A DNA stretch of 64,000 bases from Gonatopus flavifemur (taxonomy: Eukaryota > Arthropoda > Insecta > Hymenoptera > Dryinidae). Position numbers and translations under genes: made by a program. This document shows positions 56,973 to 64,000 of the stretch, one piece after another (positions within the stretch are counted from its first letter, which is position 1; every line of letters starts with the position of its first letter). The notes below the pieces were generated by a model that saw only the letters and a list, made by a program, of their open reading frames with translations, was not told the origin of the DNA and made no database searches. The stretch spans positions 10,992,001-11,056,000 of the forward strand of contig JAFFJZ010000002.1 of the NCBI GenBank assembly GCA_018340375.1, given 5' to 3'.

Positions 56973-58167
56973 CACTGTAAAAGAACACTAGGAATTTACT
57001 GCGCACCTGGACTGGAAATTTCTAATGTTAGTACTGGAATATCCATATTTCAGTACAAGTACAGAGATTTTGTTGATACGGTACTGAAAATTCACCAAGA
57101 ATAACTGAAAATTCAGTCCTTGTACTGGAATTTTCAAGTTTGAGACTGTGTACTGAAATTTTGCCATGATTTCGCAGAAATTTTACTAGCTTGTACTACA
57201 ATTTTACAGTCCTTGTGCACTGAGAAAAATTATCTAATATAAATTACTAAACTCATTAGTATATTGAGGATATACCTGCATTTTGAGGTTATATACCAAA
57301 CGTTCTCTTCAAAAGTACCAGACTTTCTATTATAAAATGTTATTATTCTACCATTAACTCCAAGGAAATCTGGTACTTTTGAAGAGAATGTTTGGTATAT
57401 AACTTTAAAATGCAAATATATCCTCAATATACTAGCAAATCTAGTAATTTATAATGGACAACTTTTCTCCGCGTGCACCAGGAAAAAGTATCCCCTCAAT
57501 AAAGACTTGGAAAAAAATTTCGGATTCAGAAAAAAAACCTAATCATTGATATACTGGAATTATACAGGTTTCGAACTGCGATTTTCAGGTCGTGTGATGG
57601 AATTTTCCAGTTATGCTGGAATTTGATTACTGTTGCACTGAAATTTTCCACTTGTATTGGATTCCATCATTTCTAACAGGAAGCGTGTCAAGTCTTTATA
57701 TTCAAAATTTTCTGATTGAGATTTTGAATAATAATTCGGTCATAATAAGAATAATTGAATCGGTTAGGGCTTAGGTTTCAATTGGGAGACAGGTAGAAAA
57801 GTGTAGGTTCAAATCCCGTTAGGTAGACATGACTTTCTGTCCATTCACATGAACGATCAAGTTTCGCAATCATCTTGAAATAAAAGGACCGTGCAAAATC
57901 ACTTTGTGTGAGCAATTTTCGATCTTTTTTCGATTTTCATGAATATTTTTAGCATTAATTTTCCAGTACATGTCTTGGAAAAGGCCGGTTCGTCTACTGA
58001 AAAATCCAGTACTGAGGCTCAGAAAATTTCCAGTTTTGATGCTGAAATTCCATAACATTTGTACTGAATTTTTGCAGTACAAATGTGCTAAAATTTTCCG
58101 ATACATGTATAGGTCAATTGCTTCCAGTACATTTACTGGAATTTTCTGGTGAAATTGTTTTACAGTG
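56973..58167. mobile_element. TTTCCAGTA-array element, TA duplication
   Basis: Left CACTGTAAAAGAACACTAGG, right GGTGAAATTGTTTTACAGTG. TA occurs at 56971-56972 and 58168-58169. TACTGGAATTTTC, TACTGAAAATTC and AAATTTCCAGTA words recur through both flanking parts (56985-57210 and 57545-58150). A separate foldback is nested at 57221-57472. No ORF with a domain. Confidence 0.75.
57221..57472. mobile_element. Foldback MITE, arms over 100 bp, nested
   Basis: The left arm has TTAGTATATTGAGGATATAC and GTTATATACCAAACGTTCTC. The reverse complement of the right has CTAGTATATTGAGGATATAT and GTTATATACCAAACATTCTC. Both end in CTTCAAAAGTACCAGA. GTGCAC flanks both sides (57215-57220 and 57473-57478). Confidence 0.88.
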
Positions 58168-58169
58168 TA

Positions 58170-59915
58170 CCCATAGTATCAAACCCAGAATCCCACCGAA
58201 ATTCATTCCAACGATACAAAAAGAAATGAAAATAGCAGAAGAACTGACGTAGAAGTGATGTGAAAACGTGCAAAAAATCATTTTTATGAAATTTTCAAAT
58301 CCTTTGACAATTGTTATGATTTTATGAATGATTCCATTGTTTTAATAAGAAAATTTTATGAAGATCCGTAGATACATTTCTTAGTATAACCCGAGTCAAC
58401 AATCAATGGTTCTCAATGATCTTGAAAGCTTCCAAACATTGAAAGTGTCTCTACTAGGAATGGATCAATAACAACACGATCATGAATCCTTTATAATTAA
58501 TAACTCATCTGCTCCGAGGAACAGTTAATTCCAACTCACTGTGATAGGTAACTCTGGAAAGGAATTGAATTTTCCTTCTGACACATTACGTAGGAGAAGC
58601 CGTACATTGAAACTATCAATCATCTCCAACAGCGATGGTTTCGTAAAAAAGATCGATGATCGTTGAATATTTTTACGATGTCCGGAGACGTAGAGATTGG
58701 ATTGTTTCCAACGAACAATTCCGTTGCTGTTGTTGTTTATTTTAGCAACAGCCATGATTGATCTCGAGAAAGGTATTCAGATGATTAGAATCAAATCTCC
58801 GATAGGAAGGAGCTCGTTCCATGTATGCGCGAACAACTGCCTCAGTTATGTCAATACCATTTTTCATAACCCAATAAATCTAGCTTCAATGGACCGTGTA
58901 TAGGATTATACCGTAGCGCTATAACCTACATACACGGAGAAGAATAACGTTTTGAATATCACTACATTTTCAACCAAAGAAACAGCATACAAGCTAGCCG
59001 AAAGTCTCTTGACTGCACGAGATGCTACGACGTATAAATCATAGTTCGTTCGTCCAACGGAATTCAAAATTATTCAGATACGGGATAAATTATTCAATAG
59101 GATGCTAGGATGGTAAATGAACGTGAAATACGTTAAAGATGTTTCTCGAGTGTAAGAAATACGATGGATACGTTATTGAAGAATGAGTAGATACTCATCA
59201 AATTAGCTTCAAGAATCTAACATTTTTATTCCAAGAGAATAAAGTTCTTCAGTTTAACATGAGATCCTTATTTTAATGAGAAAAGCTGTTTTATTATAAA
59301 TTCTCCATCGATCATCCCTATTAAGATTGTTTGAATTGCTTTCAATCATGATCTTTTGATTTCCATATCCAGTCATAATACAGCAACTATTCATCGATTC
59401 CTACGTTCGAATCTCCATGTATCATCAAAATTATGCTGATCCACCAAAGTTTGTGATATCTTACGGGAATATTGATTCCAGAAAGTTTAATTCGAGATAG
59501 TATACGTATAACTATCAGAAGTTACATATGACTTTTGACCACTTTCTGTGGTCTTCTGGGGTTGTCTGTGGTATGGAACTCAGGAGGGAATTTGTCTTTT
59601 AGCGTGTTGAAAACCCTCACTCCAGAGATAGTATTACGAATTATGCTCAGATGCGATGTTGTCAATTTTCCTACGAAATCTAATGACCAAAATTCATGTC
59701 ATGGAAATTGTGAGGAGGTAAAGTGAGGCAGCAATGAAGGATGTTATGTCGACATTATTGTTACATTTTCCGAACAATTGAAATTCCAATAAGGATATTA
59801 ATTTGGATGTAATATGCTAGAATTTGTAGCCCGAATATTTTACCACCATCAAGTTCTTCGTATGGAATACATTCTTTTTGTTCATATAAAAAATCACAAA
59901 ATTGAGAGAATTACA
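58170..59915. other. No gene recognised
   Basis: A lone CACGGAGAAGAATAACG terminus lies at 58933 with TA before it, but no partner end was found. Short ORFs only. Confidence 0.3.
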
Positions 59916-60133
59916 TCCCAGATAGCAATTTAACCTTGCTGCAATGTTGTCAGGCAAGCTTGTGACAAGGTTGATATAAGCCTTCTAGTTGACACACGAC
60001 AAGGGTACAAGCTGAAAACACCCTTGCAGCAGGGCTGTAGCAACCTTACACTGACAAGGTTGTCAATAACAAGCCAAAAACAATCGAATGACAAGTGTGA
60101 CAGGGTTATGACAAGCCTACATGTTATCTGGGA
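59916..60133. mobile_element. CAAGGTTG-array MITE, ends TCCCAGATARCA
   Basis: Left TCCCAGATAGCAATTTAACC, right GCCTACATGTTATCTGGGA. The interior repeats CAAGCTTGTGACAAGGTTG, GACAAGGTTGTC, TTGCAGCAGGGCTG and ATGACAAGCC words. Confidence 0.75.
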
Positions 60134-61053
60134 TATTACTTGACATATGACATGAAGTACTTTAAGGGGTACATGTGTTTTAAATTTTTTCTTTTCCCAT
60201 TGTAAAATATGAATTTTTGAAGCAACCCTGGGCGGTTCGAGATCACGAATTCTGACTCCCTCGATCATGTAGCGATTTTGAATGTTACCAAAAATCGCTA
60301 AATCGTCCAAGAAAGAGCTTGAGAAGAGTTATTTGAACTTAGAACAGCAGTTATATGGTGCTGGGATCGCAGACTGGAGGTAAAAAAGTCAGCAAGCCTC
60401 TGTTTCAAGAATTTCCTATTGTAAACTCATTCTCAAACTTCAAAAGCGTTTTTCTCGAAACCACGTTTCCAAAATCGGCCGACATCAGAACTCGAGTGAT
60501 TTTTATCCGATTGACTTGAAAATTCAACTGTAGCTTCTCGGATAGATTATCCATCGGAGTACATGGGATTTTTACGATTGATGAACAATTACGATTTTTA
60601 TAAACAAATTATGGTCGAGTTGTTCGTCGAAAATACGATTTTTTTCTTCAAATTGATGCCAAAATTGCAAAAATCAATATTCCTTAATAACCCTACGTAC
60701 TTCTGTAGCGACATTCATGTGGATTAGGAAAAAATTTTTGTTTATTGTTCTAGCTACAGACGTACGAGACTTCTGGTGTCAGCCGTGGAGCGCCTTCAAA
60801 AAATACGTTTCTTCTATATATACAACTGAACCGTCATCTTGTCCTCCATATTGAAATGAAAAATTTCTTTTCTTCATCTCAAGATATTTATAATAAATCC
60901 CCGAAACCTTATATTGATCGTTCTATTTGCGGAGTCACAAAAAATTAACAGAAAACCCTCTTATTTTTAGGCTTCAAACAGATAAAACTCTTTAAATAAA
61001 TCTTGATCTGAGTATTGCATACTTCATTTGTTCACTCTTCGTGTTTTGAATTC
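60134..61053. other. No gene recognised
   Basis: A 126-codon minus-strand ORF (59930-60310) overlaps the preceding element and is not credible as a gene. The remainder shows no termini or domains. Confidence 0.3.
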
Positions 61054-61312
61054 AGGGTTGCAACAATTTTCACCGACCCAAAAAACCCATTCAGATTTTT
61101 TTAATAAAACCCAGTTGAAAAAACTCATATTATCACTCCAAAAAAACCCAGTATCTATTATTCGCTGACACGCTATGTTATCAAATTGAACTTACAGTGT
61201 TTTTTTTTCAGAAAATTGAGTTAAACTTTCGTTTTATTAATTTTAATGTAAGAATTCATTGTCATTGATTTTTTTTCTGCTCAATCGTTTCTATGTTGGA
61301 AAGATAGTGTAC

Positions 61313-61431
61313 TTCTGGTGAAAATGAAGCGTTGAACAGCCATCTAGGTATGATTTAAGAGGGAATTGGAACATTTCCACGCTTCATTTGTTTCGATACC
61401 CGCTTCGTTCACTTTTGGATTTTCATCAGGG
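61313..61431. mobile_element. Short MITE, family of 15231
   Basis: TTCTGGTGAAAATGAAGCGT to GGATTTTCATCAGGG. It shares GGAACATTTCC, CTTCATTTGTTTCGATA and CGCTTC words with 15231-15382, and ends with the mariner insertion at 8109. Confidence 0.65.
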
Positions 61432-62030
61432 ACATTAGGTGAATTTTCTCCACATTTCTTAATAAAAATCTATTCGGAAAAGTATTCACTAGTACTTTTC
61501 AGTTTATAATTCCTCTTCCCAACACAGGATTCTCGATGGTTTAAATTTCCAAATTTTTACCCACCTTTCCAAACCAAATCGTACGGTCCTGCTTTACCGA
61601 ACTATCGAAAAATAATTAAAATCAATGCGATGTGAATTATTTCATCTCCGCTTGCTGTATTTCTTGCTGGTCATAGATTATTACTGATCGTGTGAAAATA
61701 GTAAATATTTTTTCCAAACTATCAAATATATTCACTTTAATTTCATTCAAGCAGAGATCGTCAAGAAAGAAATTCTGATTTTCCATTTTTTTATTTTTTG
61801 ATAATATATAATTAATTTATTATCCATTTCCGAATAATCATATTCATCTATTCGTTAATTATTCATTTCTCAAAAAGTGGGCAATATAAGGAATTTGATG
61901 ACCCATTACTCAAATAATGGATAATGTATCTTGAAAAATTAACTACTACTTGAACAATGAATAATGTGTCCAAAGAAATGATGTATCATCTGAATGATGG
62001 ATAATGTATTTCGAAGAATTATCCATTACT

Positions 62031-63185
62031 TATTTTTATTTTTTTAATATTAAAAAATGCTCTAGGATGTGTTATGGCAAAAAAATAAGTGCGATGTATG
62101 AATACAGGATCAATAATATCATAATTGATGAGATAACTAGTGTTGCCATGATCCAGAAAACGAGCTATCATGATCTTTACATTCCAATGTTCTTCGATTG
62201 AAATTATGGGAAGTAAAAATTGATTAAAATGTAGATTAGAATTGAAATTCGATTATGAGTCAGTTTACATCGAGCTGCAATCCCGTTAATCTCAATTTTT
62301 ATTCAATTAACACTCCAAGCGGTTCGAGCCAGATCGAAATTCAGATCGTGTCCAGATCGAATAAAGATCAATTCAAAACTTGATGTCATAAACTTATATT
62401 TCAATTTGGGTTCCCGAAACAAGTTGACTGTTCTCAAGATTGTATTCTCACTCAATTGTTGTTACTATGGAAGAATGTACTTTCAGTTGAAAGAGGCTGG
62501 AATCTAAAGATCGTGATAGCTCGTTTTGTAGATCGCGGCAACACTAGAGATAACATTAGTTAAGGACTTACGGGTGTATTTTAATTCAAACCTACTTTTT
62601 AATCATCATATTGATTGTGTTCATACTCTTGTTTTAAGAAGAATGAACTACTGTAAGAGGTATCACAGAGGATTTACCAATTTGAAGGCATTTGGATGTA
62701 TGTATTATGGATACATATATCCTCATTTAACTTATTGTGGAGCCATATGGCATCCTATCTGGGACTATCAAATTAAAAAATTGGAAAACCTTAACCACAT
62801 CTCCTTTTGTTTTGTTGCTTATTCAATTGGTAATCCAATGCGGTATGATGATCATGACTATAGACAAATATCTAGTCAGTTGAATATTCCAACGATTGAA
62901 ATCTCATTCAAAAAGATTGATTTGTGTTTTTCACACAAAATTTTAAATAATCTCATTGATTGCCGTGACTTGCTCTTGCTTTTTGGTCTCCATGTTCCAG
63001 GGAGGTTGCTTCGTAATAGTCAGAATATATTTCATGTTGATATCCTAACTAGATCGTTAGAGTATAGATCGCCTGTGCACAGAATGTGTACATTATTAAA
63101 TGATTGTTCTCTTTGGCTGGACATTTTTGATATGAGTTTATTTAGCCTTAAAGCTAAATTTAGGAGTGTTATGGTAACTAAATGA
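62031..63185 (+). pseudogene. Reverse transcriptase C-terminal region, interrupted
   Basis: In Jockey/CR1-like LINEs the RT copies element RNA at the nicked target. Before the insertion the frame reads FNIKKCSRMCYGKKISAM and YEYRINNIIIDEI. After it, from 62547, the frame continues TLVKDLRVYFNSNLLFNHHI, which is the usual KDLGVYFDSNL region with G changed to R. Downstream come HLTYCGAIWHP, SQLNIPTIEISFKKIDLCF, HKILNNLIDCRDLL and FGLHVPGRLLRNSQ, standard for the region after the RT thumb, ending at TGA 63183-63185. The catalytic YADD part is missing by 5' truncation. Apart from the insertion the frame is open, suggesting a fairly recent copy. Confidence 0.85.
62138..62546. mobile_element. hAT-type MITE in the LINE, 8-bp duplication GAGATAAC
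   Basis: TAGTGTTGCCATGATCCAGA at the left and TAGTGTTGCCGCGATCTACA as the reverse complement of the right end; both continue AAACGAGCTATCA. GAGATAAC is at 62130-62137 and 62547-62554. The host frame resumes directly after removal of the element and one duplication copy. The centre repeats CAGATCGAA words. Confidence 0.92.
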
Positions 63186-63740
63186 GATATATTTCTTGTT
63201 CAATGATTCATACTTTTCACATTTGTTATATTGATATTGTTATAAAATTCACTTTCTCCTTTGCCAGATGATATGATTTATGTACTTTTTATTGTAATGA
63301 GTTTGAACCTGTAGAATTTTGGATAAATAAATGAATAAATTACTCGAATAATGGATAATGTATTAGAAAAAATCATCTATCAAATGATTTAAGTAATGGG
63401 TCATCAAATTCAGTGTATTGCCCATCCTTTAAGGAATCAATAATGGACTGATAGATAAATATGATTATTTGGAAAATGGATTATATATCAATTTTTTTCT
63501 CTCAATTTTGATAACATAAACATATTTGTGAAATTTAATAAATGAATGTTGAATTTCAATAATAAGGTTTGGGATATTATTCAATTTAATGTGGAATCTG
63601 ACATTCCATCGGGAATTTCGTATAGAATTCAAGAATTTTTCTGAAAGTCTTATCACTGTGACACAATTAATGTGAATGAATTTCAAAAAACCCAGTAAAA
63701 CCCAGAAAAATCTAGGTGGGTCGGGTTTTTTGCAACCCTG

Positions 63741-64000
63741 TCTCGAATAAATTTGTTCTACAATGAAGATCGATATAAATATATGAAAGATGTATGGCGA
63801 ATGTACAACCACTCAGATAAAATGAAAAAGGTTGAAAGTAATGAAAGTATAATATATTGATAAAGAGCATAAAAGATAACTGATCCATAATCATATTGGA
63901 TTGTATTCATATTTTCAACAGCATTTTAATGGTTATTTTTATCATCTTTGTGTAAAAGCAACACTGCGAGTTATGGGTTAAACATAACCTGACTGACGAT
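63741..64000. other. No gene recognised
   Basis: Nothing identified before the window ends. Confidence 0.3.

Larger units (their letters stand above)
62031..63338 (+). mobile_element. 5'-truncated Jockey/CR1-type LINE
   Basis: ATTACT at 62025-62030 and 63339-63344 forms the target duplication. The 3' end is A/T-rich with a GGATAAATAAATGAATAAA tail, typical of this LINE group. Only the end of the reverse transcriptase is kept, and a hAT-type MITE interrupts it. Confidence 0.8.
61796..63502. mobile_element. Foldback element split by a LINE
   Basis: The left arm (ATAATCATATTCATCTATTC, AATTTGATGACCCATTACTC) and the reverse complement of the right arm (ATAATCATATTTATCTATCA, AATTTGATGACCCATTACTT) pair over more than 100 bp. 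AATGGATAATGTAT words recur in both. The LINE lies near the centre of the foldback. Confidence 0.8.
61054..63740. mobile_element. Outermost CAGGGTTGCAA element of a deep nest
   Basis: CAGGGTTGCAACAATTTTCA, then CCGACCCA, at the left pairs with the reverse complement of the right end (CAGGGTTGCAAAAAACCCGA, then CCCACC). Next to both ends are AAACCCAGT words. The interior holds a small MITE (61313) and a foldback that carries a LINE and a hAT MITE. A clean target duplication was not seen (TTTGAATT versus TCTCGAAT), so two independent ends remain possible. Confidence 0.5.

Noticed and set aside
57755..57830. tRNA-like B box GGTTCAAATCCC with an A-box-like TTAGGGCTTAGG upstream
   Set aside because: The flanking bases do not form T, anticodon or acceptor stems, and the tract lies in the TTTCCAGTA-array element. 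At most a tRNA-derived relic.
59930..60310. 126-codon minus-strand ORF as a gene
   Set aside because: Its last part translates the CAAGGTTG array, and the remainder has no family.

Overview
This is AT-rich nuclear DNA from an insect. The evidence is a mariner, a Tc1-like and a FLYWCH/Mutator-like (MULE) transposase, a 5'-truncated Jockey/CR1-type LINE, a piggyBac-type TTAA element, and dozens of short inverted-repeat elements of kinds common in insect genomes. The element mix would suit a hymenopteran, but nothing seen fixes the order. No host gene, rRNA or convincing tRNA was found. The window reads as intergenic DNA, or the inside of a very long intron, filled by transposons of different ages.

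Recognisable coding remnants are few. A Tc1-like DD34E transposase lies on the minus strand at 3817-4811 and is broken once, in a six-A run. A mariner DD34D element spans 7597-10079. It is split by a 1.19-kb insertion and carries a further nonsense codon. A MULE remnant (21857-23343) has one in-frame stop, a 153-bp foldback insertion at a TA and a plausible GT-AG intron. There is also a mariner N-terminal fragment at about 28623 and a LINE reverse-transcriptase C-terminal region at 62031-63338.

The rest is dominated by non-autonomous elements. Many have TA duplications and termini of the form CACTG(T/A)-A-rich, CACGGA(G)AAA or CCC(T/A)GG. Between the ends, many families carry not a deleted gene but a degenerate array of one short, often palindromic word that differs from family to family. 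Examples are AGATCT, AGCAAA/TTTGCT, CTGAATNTTCAG, ACACC..GGTGT, GGACGTCC, CCAAGCTTGG, CAAGGTTG, TTTCCAGTA and TTTCACGAA. Others are long foldbacks with arms of 70-200 bp. hAT-type members with 8-bp duplications lie at 18196, 42403, 42818 and 62138.

Nesting is heavy and gives an order of events: 34636 inside 34516; 44101 inside 43930; 45223 inside 45124; 57221 inside 56973; the foldback inside the MULE inside an AGCAAA element at 21554-23452; and up to four levels at 61054-63740. Long stretches between these elements (for example 18451-20917, 23453-25114, 28901-30718, 48662-51177 and 52644-56301) show no gene, although short ORFs without recognisable domains occur.

The most notable features are the near-perfect hairpin of about 380 bp at 20918-21298, the recurring motif-array architecture, and several insertions whose removal restores a reading frame or a terminal repeat.
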